From the NCBI GenBank assembly GCA_007922305.1, contig ML677385.1, positions 3,311,235 to 3,375,234 of the forward strand: 64,000 nucleotides of DNA, written 5' to 3'. Position numbers and translations under genes: made by a program. Shown here piece after piece: positions 36,203 through 48,743 of this stretch. Source of the stretch: Dermatemys mawii (Eukaryota; Chordata; Testudines; Dermatemydidae). Position 1 is the stretch's first letter. The number at the start of each line of letters is the position of its first letter. A model generated the notes under the pieces. The model did not search any database. It had not been told where the DNA came from and worked only from the letters and a program-made list of their open reading frames with translations.

Positions 36203-36560
36203 TCCTATTGGCATCCAGGAAGTGGGCGGGTGGAAGCCCGTCCACTGCTAAAGAATCCTCCCCTAGCCTAAGGGGGAGGATCCACAGGACCTGGAAGCCA
36301 AATGATTCTGGGGGACATCTAATGAAATAACAGGGAAAGGAGTGAGATCAAAGGGTCAAACAAAGGGAACCTGACAAGGACACTGAGCAGAGACCCCGAA
36401 CAGCACCCACTGCTCCTCAAAGGTGTCAAGGGAGCCAGTGGACGCCACCCAGAGGAACTCTGCCCGGATGCGTGAGTGGACGGAGGATTGGAAATAGGCC
36501 CCACAGTCACAGGAGACCCCTTGGCCAACGTCCTCTCCCTAGTTTTATAGATGGCCATTT
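36203..36560 (-). mobile_element. LINE 3' fragment (Tx1/L1-like), copy 2
   Basis: On the minus strand the frame 36319-36558 begins MAIYKTRERTLAKGSP, resembling the conserved C-terminal region of Tx1-type LINE ORF2 (memory). The copy at 6652-7000 shares the same sequence blocks in the same order. The fragment has lost upstream ORF2; no endonuclease or reverse transcriptase motifs remain. Confidence 0.5.
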
Positions 36561-37109
36561 TAGCCAGGGCTAGGAGGAAAGTACTGGTATAAGGTAGGAT
36601 GTTTGCGGAAATGACTCACACACACATGTAGCATAGTGGGTCGGTCTTGACTACCAGTGGAATGAAAATAATAACCATACTAACTACAGCTTGCTTCACT
36701 GCAGTTAGAGGTGACGTACTACCTAATAATAAATGCTCAGCAACATTTGATCTTCCATCTTTATCACCTTCCTGTTTGGCCAAACATTATGCTGTAAATG
36801 TCGCAGAGCATTACGTATCGATCCAAAATTCTACAGTGATTTATGTGAAAATATTTAGAGGATTTTTAAAACATGGGTTAGCTATAAACTGCAAAGGCTA
36901 GTTATTGCATTGGCCTTTCTTGATCTTTTAGCAGTATTATCTTTTAAATATGGGAGTTGGAATGAGGAAGTTGAACAAAGTGAATGGATGAGGATAAGAC
37001 TGGGACAAGCCATTACTGGGGGTATTTAATAATGTGTTCCAATGACTTTCTTAAGCTGCCAATTGCCATGTAATGTCTAGGTATCATAGTATTTTTCAGA
37101 ATTAGAATA
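36561..37109. other. Non-coding, nothing recognised
   Basis: AT-rich. No gene supported. Confidence 0.4.
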
Positions 37110-37513
37110 TAGTAGAGCCTCAGACTTATGAACACCTTGGGAATGGAGGTTGGTTGTAACTTCTGAAATGTTTATAACTCTGAAAAAAACATTATAGTGG
37201 CTCTTTCAAAGGTTTACAACTGAACATTGACTTAATACAGCTTTGCAACTTTACTATACAGAGAAAAATACTGCTTTTAACTATCTTAATTGAAATGAAA
37301 CAAACACAGAAACAGTTTCCTTACCTGGTCAATTTTTTTTTAAGCTTTCCCTTTATATTTTTAGTAGTTTGTTTAACACAGCACTGTACTGTGTTTGCCT
37401 TTTATTTTTGGTCTCTGTTTACTGCCTGATTGTGTACTTCTGGTTCTCAATGAGGTGTATGGTTGACCTGTCAGTTCGTAACTCTGGTGTTCGTAACTCC
37501 TGAGGTTCTACTG
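37110..37513. mobile_element. Tigger-like (Tc1/mariner) MITE with TA duplication
   Basis: Left end TAGTAGAGCCTCAGACTTAT and right end GTAACTCCTGAGGTTCTACT then G are inverted repeats, with TA at 37108-37109 and 37514-37515. The interior has TACAACTGAACATTGACTTA and TGTGTACTTCTGGTTC. A shorter relative is at 52021-52333. Confidence 0.8.
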
Positions 37514-40138
37514 TACCCATGCTCTCTTACAAGAAAATCACACCCCATTTTGTTAAATTGACTGTCTGAAAGATAGCAAGCATTTTTCCCCATGAATGCA
37601 CTGCATGAAAACATTTATGAACTACTTTTAACATTTCTAAAAGAATTACTCCCCCTTTGCTCGAGTGTTTTAGCTAATATATGGGACCTTGTCTGTGGAA
37701 TCTGTTCGGAGGAGAAATTGATGCTGAAGGTATTTCTCTGAGGCAGTTCTGTTTGTTTACAAAGCATGTACAATGTCTTGTTTCATAAAAAACTAATGAG
37801 GCAATTTCCTTGTCATAATTTCCAAGCCTGCCTTTCTGGCCAGTACTCTGTCCAAAAGAAGCTCCCTTGGCTTCCTCTTGCAGCTGCATTCACACGCTCC
37901 CTCTCATTGTCTGCTTGCTTTCTGGTTCCTTTCTGCTTCTGACATAACACAGCTCCACCAATCAATGCCCCAGTCCCTACATTTTCAGTCATTCCTAGGG
38001 AAAAACCTTTTATTATCCCTGAGTTCGAGCTTTTTTAGGTCTTCCCATGTGAGTCAGTGCCTTGGGTAGTGGCTTCCATTGTCTCCAGCTCTCTTATACT
38101 AAAAGGACTTTAATTGCTTCTGTCATTTAGTCTGATTTAAAGGTGACTAGCATGCCTATCAGCTTCAGTGAGGTCTGTGATTGCCCACAGATGGAAGGCA
38201 TACTTATGAGCCACCAATACCCTACAGCACACTTACATGAGTGGTAGAAGGCATTTTTGAAATCTACTTGACAGTGGGACACTCAGTGTCTCAGTGTATT
38301 AGACCAGCATTTGCCATTCACTGACTCTGTAGGTGGAATGATCCTGATTGATGCTGTGTCCCAATCCCTGCCCATAAACTTCTCCAGATTCTTATTTCCT
38401 GGCTACTGGTTCTGAGCTCACCTAAATTAACCTTGCTCTTTCTGATCCCCACTCCTTTTGCACAACAAACTAGAGCTGTGAACTTATCCTTTATTGTACT
38501 ATGTGCTTGTCGTCTGTTTGTTTAGAAATAGCATAAGGCTCGGCATTTACTTGTGCAATAACAACATGATTAACAAAAGCATGGCTCTTGAAGACAACAA
38601 GCACCACTAAAAACAATCCATTTTCATCCATTTCAAATTCTTCATAAAACTCGCTTCCTTCATATCCAGCCTATCTGTGAACAAATTCTTGGGCTGACAA
38701 ATGAGTATTGCAAATGCAGGCTCACATTGACCAGTACCATTTCAGAGCTCAGGATTAGAGCATCAGTGGTGTGTGTGTTTTTACAAAAAGTAGAAATTTT
38801 CCATGTGGAAAATAATGCCTTTTTTCTGACCAACTCCAATCATGAGCCCCTTTTCCATACTGTATCCCCGCTGGGACTCCCCTCCCATCTAGCTGAGATT
38901 TAGCCAAGACCCTCCACCCCCAAACACACACCTCACGCTTATTAATGTGGACAGGGCAGTGCTATTGTGACCCCTTGGCACCTGTTTGTGACCCCCCAGG
39001 CTGAGAATCCATACGGCAGCTCATCCTGTTCAATGAAAAACTGTCCCTTGGTTTCTGAGCAAGCAGCCCATACTCAGCAGGTTGCACACCTCTCTGAACA
39101 GCTTCTGTCATCTAGATTTGTACAGCTCAGGTAGTACAGGGAAAGAGAATTTAGTGTCCATCACAGCTACAGCATAGGACTCTAACTATGCCTTTTCCCA
39201 ACCATCAGGCACTTAGTCTCCCACTAGTGTTCTATCCTCTTTGGTGGTCAGATTGCCTGGCTTGTGCCAGCTCATCTGTATATTAAGGTAACCTGTGAGG
39301 ATGGAGATTGTCCTTTTGGAGGGGAACGCAGGTAACAAGGGTAAAGAATCAGAGTAAATTTTTTCTAAATCTGCACAAGTAAACTTATTCGACTAAATAA
39401 AACAGAATTATCTCTACAATTTTCTCTGTCTCTGAGGTTCACTGTAGACTTCTGCCTCAGAATCTCCCCCATCTCTCTTCTGCTTGGCTTCCTGCCACAA
39501 TTTTAAAGAAATGATACTTACATCATTGTAGAAGGTACTTAGGAAACTGAGTCCTGACATTCAGCTGGTTGCCTCCATCCTGCAAATGGCCATGCAGACT
39601 AGTTACTCTTTCTTATAGAAGCCACGCAAGGCTGCCCAGAAAGGCCCACTGCTATAATTTTTCTGCTAGTTAGACCTCCAAAGGCTTGGGTTGGTTTCAA
39701 AAAATTGTTTACATCTTTTAAATCCTTTTGCTTATTACTTCTACTACATTTTTAATGTGCTTTACAAACTCATATTGGCTTCTTTCCCAGTTTATAGTGA
39801 AGTCAGAAGAATATAAATTGTGATCTCTCCAGCTGTTTCTTAAATGCGTTGATTCCAGAAATTAAAAAAAGCTTGGAGACACAGACAAAGCTATTCCAAA
39901 TAATTGACGCCTACTATTTTCTAAAGAAAACACAAGCCTCTGTTTGGCTAGGGGAGGGTGGGAAGATGATCTAGATAATCAAGCTGCCCTATTATTATAA
40001 CAATGTATTTTTAAGAAAGTGGATGTGACTGAATATTGCTTCAAAGGGTTTGTCATACCTGTGCTAGCTAGTGTGCTAAAAACCAGAAGCGTCGCTGCAG
40101 CAGCATGAGTAGCGGGAGGAACTAGCTTCTCCTAGTAC
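37514..40138. other. Non-coding, nothing recognised
   Basis: About 2.6 kb without a supported gene or bounded repeat. A diverged hAT-like scrap (GTGACCCCCCAGGCTGAGAA) lies near 38988-39008. Confidence 0.4.
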
Positions 40139-40142
40139 ATAT

Positions 40143-40807
40143 TGTGGCAAATTGCCGGCACTATTATGATGGGTCCCACACTTTCTCTTCTTGTGGGGGG
40201 TTAGGGCGCCATTTCTTGCCCCTGAACAGGGTATTAACTGCCCCACTAGTATCCTAGAGGAGGGGAATGGAGAGAGAGGGACCCGGGCCCGCCATCTACT
40301 CCAGGTCCCAGCCCGGGGCCCTGAGAATAGCAGTAAACCACTTGAATTAGCTATTCCTTCCCCTGGGCTACTTCCTTCTCCTACCCTTCAGCTTGTGGGG
40401 CTTCCTGCCCTCTCTCTGCACAAGCCAGGTGTCCCTTTCCTATGGTCTGGGTCTTCTTAGCTCACCACAGCACTTCTCCAAACTCTCCTCTGATTTCCTC
40501 CAAACTGCTTTCTGCTCCCACACCAAACACTCTGTTTCAACTCCTTCAAATTGCTCTCTACTCCAACATCAATCCGCTCTGCTTCAACTCCTTCAAACTG
40601 TTTTTTGCTCCAGCACCAAATCACTCTGCTCTCACTCCTCCAAACTGCTCTCTGCTACAACTCCTTTCCTAGTCTGATTGAAACGAGGGTTTTTATCATG
40701 TGACTGGCTTCAGGTGCCTGAACTGGCTCCAGGTGCTCCAACTAAGTTCTAGCAAGCTTGCTTCCCTCTAACACTCTCCTGCTGCTCTCTGGCCATGCTG
40801 TATCACA
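40143..40807. mobile_element. Probable solo LTR (TG...CA) with 4-bp target duplication
   Basis: Starts TGTGGCAAATTGCCGG and ends GCTGTATCACA, flanked by ATAT at 40139-40142 and 40808-40811. A CCGGGCCCGCC block and CCTGGGCTACTTCC are shared, in the same order, with the element at 62352-63013, so both belong to one LTR family. The right half holds about 3.5 tandem units of 46-47 bp (CAAACTGCTTTCTGCTCC type, starts at 40501, 40547, 40594 and 40641). No retroviral coding flanks it. Orientation of transcription is unknown. Confidence 0.7.
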
Positions 40808-40811
40808 ATAT

Positions 40812-41269
40812 GTATGGGGTTGAACTTGGGGCAGCCCTGCATGTCATTCTGGCTACGGTTCTATTTCTAGCTCACTAGTGTGATCCGAGCTAGCATAGGT
40901 ATGTCTCCTTGAGCTGGAATTTACAGCTGCCAGCTCCAGTGTAAAGACATACTCTTAGCGGGTGGGTAGACATCCAGTATGATTCCCCACTTTCAGCAGT
41001 GATATCTGGTGGTCATAGGTCTGACTTTCTAACTAGAAAGAGGAACACATCAGGATTGTGCCCTTTCTTCTCTCCTCTGTGCCCTGTTCATGGTATTCCA
41101 GCAATGATGCTGAGACATTCTCTCTGATAAAGCCTATTTCTGATAAGCCTATCAAACACCAAACTGGGAAGATAGATGATGCCCATAGTTGCCCATCATG
41201 GAGGATAATGCTATGACAGGAACTGTTCATGGGAGAACAGTGGCAGAGGGAAATGGGATCACCAGAAAC
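40812..41269. other. Non-coding, may include the left part of the hAT pseudogene
   Basis: Contains GTGTAAAGACATACTCTTA, a Harbinger-type end, near 40940-40960. No other element could be bounded. Confidence 0.3.
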
Positions 41270-42416
41270 ATATGTAACTTCACATTTCTGTGTGGCGTAG
41301 TGTTGTGGCATGACATACTGTTTGAAATAAATGTTGTAAGCAAGAGATTCTAAGGTGTTGACCTTGATATATCTGGAGCAATGAAACAACTGGACAGAGC
41401 AAAGTCAAACCTACAGTCTTAACAGTCTGATGAGGGATTTCAAAATGTTCTGAAGAGTGCACAGAAGTTGGCAGAGAAAGTTCACACTGCAGCTATTTTC
41501 CCACCCATTCAAGAATACAAGAGTCACCGAAGAAGAAGACATTTTGATTATGAGGCATGAGATAATCCCATAAGAGACGCGAAACAACAATTCAAAGTTG
41601 AAGTCTTTAACCAGGTGCTAGATTGTGCAATACAGTCAGTTCAAGAACTTTTCATGCAGCTCAAGGAACACAGCAGTATATTTGGTGTGTAGTATGATAT
41701 TCTGAAACTCCTCACTATACGTGAATAAGATCTACACCAGCAATGCAGGGCACTAGAGACAGTGTTGACACATGATGACATGCGCGATATTGGTACGAGT
41801 GATTCAGGTGATGAACTGAAAGCCTTTTCAAGATACATTTCAGCAGGATCAACTCCAAAGGCTATTCTGAAATATATGTGCACAAATAAGATGACCACCC
41901 TCTTTCCAAACGCTTTTGTTGCGTAGCGCATACTTCTAATGCTTCCTGTAACAGTTGCCAGTAAAGAACACCTCTGCGCTCCACAATGACACAGGAGAGA
42001 CTGGTCGACCTTTCAACCATCTCAATAGAGCATGAGCTGGCCCAGACTGTGGACCTTCAGGAATCCGTTCAAATCTTTGCAACTAAGAAGGTACAGAAAG
42101 CACCACTTTGATTATTCAAACAGGTAAAAATGCCAGTGTTTACTATGCAGACAAGAAAAGTTACATTTGCTGTTCAGGTGTTTGCAAGTTAAGTGTAACT
42201 TAAAATTTTTGAACAAAGGGCATTTTAAGTTGTTAATTCTCCTTTACTTGGGTAGGTAGCAGAGCAGTACCATGAGAGGAGAAGATGAGCAGAGCAGTAC
42301 CATGAGAGGAGAACAGGAAGAATGCAGAACTGAGACCTTTCAAAGTTTTGGCCCAAGTGAGGGGATGTCATTTGAGGTCCCTGCCTCAGATGTCAAAATG
42401 TTGTGGGCCGGCCCTG
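41270..42416 (+). pseudogene. hAT transposase remnant (ZMYM-like) with right terminus
   Basis: Plus-strand frames, broken by stops and shifts, read LWHDILFEINVV near 41300, LDCAIQSVQE then LFMQLKEHSSIFGV near 41620-41690, DELKAFSRYISAGSTPKAIL near 41811-41870 and MCTNKMTTLFPNAFVA to about 41927. ILLMLPVTVASKEH and the C-terminal helix ISIEHELAQTVDLQE follow. This is the C-terminal half of hAT/ZMYM-like transposases, including the dimerisation region, as I remember it. The element ends TTGTGGGCCGGCCCTG at 42416, an inverted hAT end matching the start at 34420. No left terminus was found. Confidence 0.65.
42258..42313. repeat. 30-bp tandem duplication in the hAT 3' region
   Basis: AGCAGAGCAGTACCATGAGA followed by GGAGAA occurs at 42258-42283 and 42288-42313, a period of 30 bp. 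Confidence 0.9.
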
Positions 42417-45400
42417 CATTCTAGGTGTAATTCTTTCCCAGCCAGAGGGCCAGCACAAGCCTAAATTCATTAAATTCTGAGGATTTAAGCGGGGTTGAAG
42501 TGGTGCTTGGATCTATGAGGGCCTTCTGCACTGGGGTGAATTTTGCAACCCTTTGGCACCTCACGCTTGCTTTGAAGTTTGTGGGAGTGACAGGATGGCA
42601 GACAATCCAGTCCTTAAAGAATATAGTCCAAAAATCAGCGTGATCTCAGAATCAGTGTGTAGCTTTTCATGTACGTTGGGAAAACCGTTCTATCAAACGT
42701 GTGGGCAGAGCTTTCCAACTGAACTCATTCGAATTTTTATTACACACTATGACCAATAAAGATCTAGAAATATGACTATACCTTTGTGACTGCTGAGTAG
42801 GGTTACAACATGGGATTATGGGAGGGTTACAGCATGGGATTATTATAGATTGCACCTCTTTCTCCCCCTCCCTCTTAAGACTTACAGATAGGTGAGCCAA
42901 AACAACCAGGTTCTTTATATGGGGAAAGAAACAATCCTACTTCATAAGGCTGCATGAAGGAATAGCCTTGCCAGAGCTATACGTCTACCACTTGGCTTGC
43001 CATTCTTAACTTCTCTGAAATGGTTTGCTTTGGCTAAAGCTAGTTATGCCTTAGACTGGATAAGGATAGAAAGGTTAGTTATCACAGCATGTTGACCACT
43101 ATGTGCGCTTCTCTACTTAATATAGATGCCAACTTGTCTGCATCAGAGCCCAGCTTTCACTGCAGCCTTAGGTTGCTCTAGGATATTGGGTCTATGACCA
43201 ATTGCAGTTCACCCCTTTCACTTTCAGCTCCATTATGACACAAGTTGCACTTTCCATTGAGCTAGAAGAATAATGAGGAGGGGGAAAGGTTCAGAGTATG
43301 TAGAACAAGAAGAAGATGGCAACCAGCACACACCTGTATACTAACAAAGTCCATTGTTATGCAGGCCAGTGTAATGGCAGTCAGTGCAAGCTTCTTCACA
43401 CAACACAAATAGGGAGGCAATGGTCAACAGCAACATTTTACTCAATAGAAAATTAATGTTAAAAATTGGCAATGGGAGTTAATTGGCAAGGAACCTCCAT
43501 CCACATAGCTAAGGCCTATTGACCTAAAGGCATAAGGGGAAATAGCAACAAAAACTCAAGAGTAGTATTTCAGCTGATACGTGGGAATGAAATTGGCAAA
43601 ACAAGCAGGGATCATTCTAGCTCCATGACCCAAACTTTCAAAAGGTACCTAATTTGAGATGCTTCAGCTTTCCCAGCTTTCGACACCAAGAGGCCTGGTG
43701 TTCAGAAGTGCAGAGCATGCCCAACTGGGAAATGGATGGGACCTGTCAGTGCCCAGCAACCTGTAAATGAGGACCTCAGATGTCTAAAATTGGGTATGCA
43801 AAATCAGAGACCGCTTTTGAAAACGTGGGCCTGACTGTACAGGCTACGGAATGTCAGGAATGCTCAGAGAAGGGAGGGGAGGAAAGTCTTGCTTTTACAA
43901 AGGCAAGTGTGTGGTTCCCAGCCAAGTACCTCCCTGGTGATGTACAGGCTTCAGTACAGACTGATGAAAAATCCTAGGCACCTACTAGCTGTGCAGCTAT
44001 GGCCTCTGCAAGCTACACTATTGCAATTGAAAGCAATGAAGCAGCTGCGAATAGTTTATCAATATTTTATAATTTAGTACAGTATGCAAGAAAATTTATA
44101 GCTAATGCTTTTTTAAAAAAATATGTATACTTATGCTATTTCTCCCTTGCTTGTGTTAGATCATCTCACCATTCCTGGCTCTTCCTGCTTGTGTCTTCAG
44201 TGTCTGTTTCCTCTCCCGCCACCCTCCACCCCGTTTGGATGTTTTGAATCCCTTTCCTCTCCACTAATGAGCTCTGGTAAATGCCTTTGAAGCTGCTCAT
44301 CACATTCCCAAACAGCACTTGAGTGAAACTGGTCTGATTCTTATCATTCTTCACCGAGCTCTGACTAGCAGCAGTGAGAGCAGACCAGGCTCCTTCACTG
44401 TGCGATAGCTTGGCAAAACTCAGAGCATCAGCAGAGGCACTGAAGCTCTTTCTGTGTAGCCTAAGGAGGACAGCACTGCACTGATTTAAACTCAGTCTGT
44501 ATCTGGGTTTGTTGGCAAATATAAATGAAAGTTTAGATTCTGCAAAAGTTGGTGACGCTCATTCAAGACAATACTTTATTTTTAAGGAGTGCGTGGACTT
44601 CACCTAAGTGAAAAACCAGGGTCAACACTGGAAAACTAGATACTGAGCCTGGAAAACCCCAAAGGACCAATTTCAGTTCACTTACATAAGAAAACACAAT
44701 CTTGCTTCTGTAAAAGTTCAGACCCCAAATATTGTCTCCAGCTGCATTGTTGTATGTTTCTGGTATTCCACCCAATGCAAACACTTGACATCTCAGAAGA
44801 CAAGGGCAAATATGCATTTCCTTGAGAGTAAACTACAGACTATTCTGTTGATGTGTCCAGTTCTTTATGGTGGGGGAGGGATCCAAATAAAATGCTTTTC
44901 TCAGGAAAACAGAAGGTCTGTTAATGAAATAGGAAGGGTGGGACCCTGTTTGCGTAGGGGTCACTGGCAGTTTTGCCATTCAAGCAGAAACAGACTTGAA
45001 ATGTTTTAAAATCAAAACTGAGAGTCCTACCTGATCCCAGGATTTGAGGAACTGGAGCTCTAAGAAAAACACCGTATGGAAGACTAGTCAGTGGAAGGGA
45101 TGAGCCTGGAACTCAGGACTTTCTGACCTCCTGCCCTAGAATAGAGTTGAACTGTGTGAACTTTGAATTGTTGAGAATAACAATACCTTTTGTCTTTTCT
45201 TGAGTTTCTGAGAAAATTTAGCAATCAGTTCAGACGTGCTTTGGAACATTCTCATGCCTCAGAAGTGGAACTTTTAGAGTGGAACTTGACTCATTGTGGC
45301 CTAAGTGCATATACAGTACAGTTTGTCATCAATTGTAAAAACTTCTAGCAGTGTGCACCACATCCTACTGTACATAAATAAGGTACGCTGTTCAAAAAGA

Positions 45401-46919
45401 GGTAACTCCAGCCAATTCAAGACAGACATTCACTGGGAAATAAAAAAGTACTTCTCTTCCCTATGGCTTTTTTTCATACCAAATTCACTTTCAAACACCC
45501 AGCGATAGAGTGCTATGCTGACACAGTGCTAGAGCTGTTCAGAACAAACTTTGCAAGCCCTCTTTTTTACAATGGGGGAACGGTGTTTGCTTTTATTTTC
45601 CCCTTGTCCATTATTCTTGTCTGCTTATCCCTCAGGGAAAAGTTAAGCATGCAGAATTTCATCCTGAAAGGTGAGTTTCTGAAAGTTAAGAGGGATTAAA
45701 AATAGATAGGGGGTTTCTAATGGAAATGTTCATACAACTTGAAGTGGTGGTACTCCTCTAGCTGTAATTCTTTCTCAGTATGAGCTGGTAGGGTTGGTCG
45801 AAAGAGCATTGAAGATGACTAGACAGAAAAATAAGGGTTACATCTGTAACAGTGCTCTTCCCTGGTTCATGACCTTAATAACAAGGAGTGCAAACGTAGC
45901 TATAGACTGGTGAGCAAGGAAACGTTGATATAGTTGGGAAGTTTGTTTGCCAGTGGTGTGAAACTGGTCAAAAACTTTATGACAGAAATTATTCCATCTG
46001 AAAATGCTGATTTGACAGAACCAAAACATTCTGTGGGAACATGTTGATATTATTGATTCCACTTTCAACGTTAACTGGGCAGGCTGGTGGCCAGCTCACT
46101 TGCCAGATGGATTATTCATGGGTTCTCAGTATCCTTGGATCCCCGACTAGCTATTTTCCTGGGCGGCCAGTTCCTCTGTTTAACTGGTCCTTTGCTTGCC
46201 AGGTCAAGGAACCAGGCAGCCAACCTGCACACCAGGCTGGGAGAAGGCAAGTTTCAGTTCTCCTGACATGGAATTTCTCTAGATTTACTTGCCTCAAAAA
46301 GGGTGTGTGTGTAGAGTTTTAGATTTTCATAACAAATCTGGATACTCCCCTCCCTCCCCTCCCCAGAAAACCCCCCAAACTCCTCAATTTTTCACAGGAA
46401 AGAAATTCTGTTTTCTGCCCAGCTCGTGTGATGGTTTAGCAGCAATAACCAAAATTGAAGTTGTGAGAGAAAAACTGTGGGGGCACGCTGGCATATATAG
46501 CCATCTTCAGTGACTAGCCATGATTATTACAAGTTATAGGGAAACTCCTGTGTACTGCAGATATTAAAAATAAAAAACACAAAATAAATTATTTTAAAAG
46601 ACAGCATTAATAATTCATGTTGTGTGTACTTTCACCACCGAATGACCTAAAATTCAGTGGCATTTTATCAAACTAGCCTGAGAAGTCAGTTTATAGTGAG
46701 ATTTCTGATAAGAAGGTTCCAGCTGCCTTGTGGTTTGTCTGACATTTTGTAGTTATTGTAAAGATTTTGGAACCACACAAATATTTACGTTGCGGTCTCC
46801 TGTCCTGATGTCTTCCTTTTTTTTTTTTTAAACTGTAATTTTAAAAAGTGACATATTTTGACATGTTTTGAAACCAGAACAAAATAATTAAAATGCTGAT
46901 AGAGTTCAATTGATAAAGA
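42417..46919. other. Non-coding, nothing firmly recognised
   Basis: About 4.5 kb of AT-rich sequence. A degraded MITE-like stretch (AACTTTCAAAAGGTACC to AACGTGGGCC) lies at about 43634-43832. Short open frames overlap on both strands and show no domains. Confidence 0.4.
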
Positions 46920-48200
46920 ATTAAAGGATTGGAGTATAACTAATGCCAGTCAACAGGATTTTATGAAAGTAGGTCTTGTCAAGCAGAGCTGATTCATCCT
47001 TTGGTGAAATTTCAAGTTTGGTTGTTAAAAATAACTGCATAGGTTTAATATGCTTAGATGTTTGTAAGGTGTTAAATTTAGTACTGCACAACATTCCAGT
47101 GAAAGAATTGGTACTATACAATATCGGTGAAGTATACATTAAACGGATTAAGAAAAAGCTAATTGACAGATCCCAAAAAATAGTTGTCAATGGAAAGTCA
47201 TCATTGAATGGAGGGTTCTGTGGGGATTGGTACGAGGCCCAGCACAGTGAAGAATTTTCATCAATGATCTGGAAGTAACTGTAAAATAACTTGTGATAAC
47301 ATTTGTAGATGACAAATATGGGTGGAGTGGTAAATGATGTTGACAGACAGTCATACAGAGCAATGTAGATTACTTAGTAAACTAGGCCCAGTCAAACAAA
47401 ATGCCTTATAACACAGCCAAATGCAAAGTTATACATCTGGGAACAAGGAATTCAGGTCATATCTATAGAATAGGGGACTGCAACATGGAAAGCAGTGACT
47501 GAAAAGGGCTTGGGGGTCACAGCGGACAACCAACTTCACATGAACTCCCAGTGTCATGGCAAAAAAGCAAATATGATCCTTGCATGTATAAACAGGGGAG
47601 TTGTGAGTACGAGGAAGGAGGTGATTTTATCTCTGTATGTGGCGCCGGTGACGCAAATACTGAAATATTGCATACAGTTCTGGTGTCCACATTTTAAAAA
47701 AGACAGCACAAAAAGGATTTGAGGGCTGGAGACAAAGACCTTTTAGTAAGGGACATAAAGAGCTTAATTTGTTTGGCTTATCCAAAAGATGAAGAGGAAC
47801 TTGATTACAGTGTACAAGTGCCTTCATGGGGAGAGAGTACTGAGTTCTCATAGGTTCATTAATCTTAAAAGATCTCAAATCTTAATTTAAAGACAGAACA
47901 AGAACTGATGTCTGGAAGCTGAAGCCAGATAAATTTAAAATGAGAAATTAAGCACAAATTCTTAAGTGTAATGGTGATCAACCACTGGAACAAACTATCA
48001 AGGGAAATGGTGGATTCTCCATGTTTGGATGTCTTCAGGTCCAGACTAAATGACTTTCTGGAAGATATGCTTTAACCAAACACAAGTGACTGGGCTCAGT
48101 ACAGAGGTAACTAGATAATGGCATGAAGTGTTGATATACAGGAGGTCAGCCTGGATGATCTCATGGTCCTTGCTAGCCTTAAACTCTGAATATGATTTTA
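46920..48200 (+). pseudogene. CR1/Jockey-type LINE remnant (reverse transcriptase, 3' end)
   Basis: In the plus frames, LDVCKVLNLVLHNIPVKEL then RSQKIVVNGKSS (47060-47200) match the reverse transcriptase motif of the FxKAFDxVPH type, with the conserved aspartate and histidine. QCHGKKANMILACINRGVVS, VILSLYVAPV and LKYCIQFWCPHFKKD (47550-47710) match the C-terminal region (xVRPHLEYCVQFWxP type). Motifs continue to about 48060 (INHWNKLSREMVDSPCLDVF). The 3' end GGAGGTCAGCCTGGATGATC then TCATGGTCC is CR1-like. Several frameshifts and stops make it inactive, and the catalytic YADD segment was not recognised. Confidence 0.75.
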
Positions 48201-48432
48201 AGACTGAGAACAAATGTGCACTACAGTTAACCCACTGTCTGAAATTTCTTTTACCAAACAATGTTTAATACAACACAAATATGGCCACATAGTTCTGTTG
48301 GCAGCCTATAACAAAACACATTTTAAAAAAAAAAAAAAAAATCTATTGGCTAGCTTGGCAATTCTTTGTTGTCTTGTGGTTTCTGGTGAGTGAAGAAAAC
48401 ACTGGAAATAGAAAACTTGCCCATCTAGATGG

Positions 48433-48720
48433 AGCGGAAGGATGGGCTAGTGGTTAGGGCACTAGATTTTTGACTTTGGAGACCTGGGTTTAACTCTCTG
48501 CTCTGTCAGAGTTCCTTTGTGACATTGGGCAACTCACATAGTCTCTCTGGCTCAGATCCACAGAAGTATTTAGGCTCCTAATTTGAACTCAATGGACGTT
48601 AGGAGCCTAAATATCTCAGTGTGCTTCAGTTCTCCATCTGTAAAATGGGGGTAGTAGCACTTCCCTACTTTACAGGCAGAATAAATACATGTGCCACTGT
48701 AAGCTCTGTAATGTAGCCAT
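48433..48720 (+). repeat. MIR/CORE-SINE with a nested palindromic MITE
   Basis: GGGCTAGTGGTTAGGGCACT, TTGGAGACCTGGGTTTAAC and GACATTGGGCAACTCAC form the 5' and core parts. CTTCAGTTCTCCATCTGTAA then AATGGGG and the TACTTTACAGGCAG region form the 3' part. Between them, 48556-48614 is a palindrome (TATTTAGGCTCCTAA... TTAGGAGCCTAAATA), flanked by CTCAG at 48551-48555 and 48615-48619. Confidence 0.7.
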
Positions 48721-48743
48721 AGCTTAAGAAACCAGTGGAGTGG

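Noticed and set aside
41641..41931. 96-codon minus-strand frame
   Set aside because: Antisense shadow of the degraded hAT transposase on the plus strand.
43780..44247. Three overlapping plus-strand frames
   Set aside because: The first overlaps a degraded MITE-like sequence; none shows a domain, splice context or conserved composition.
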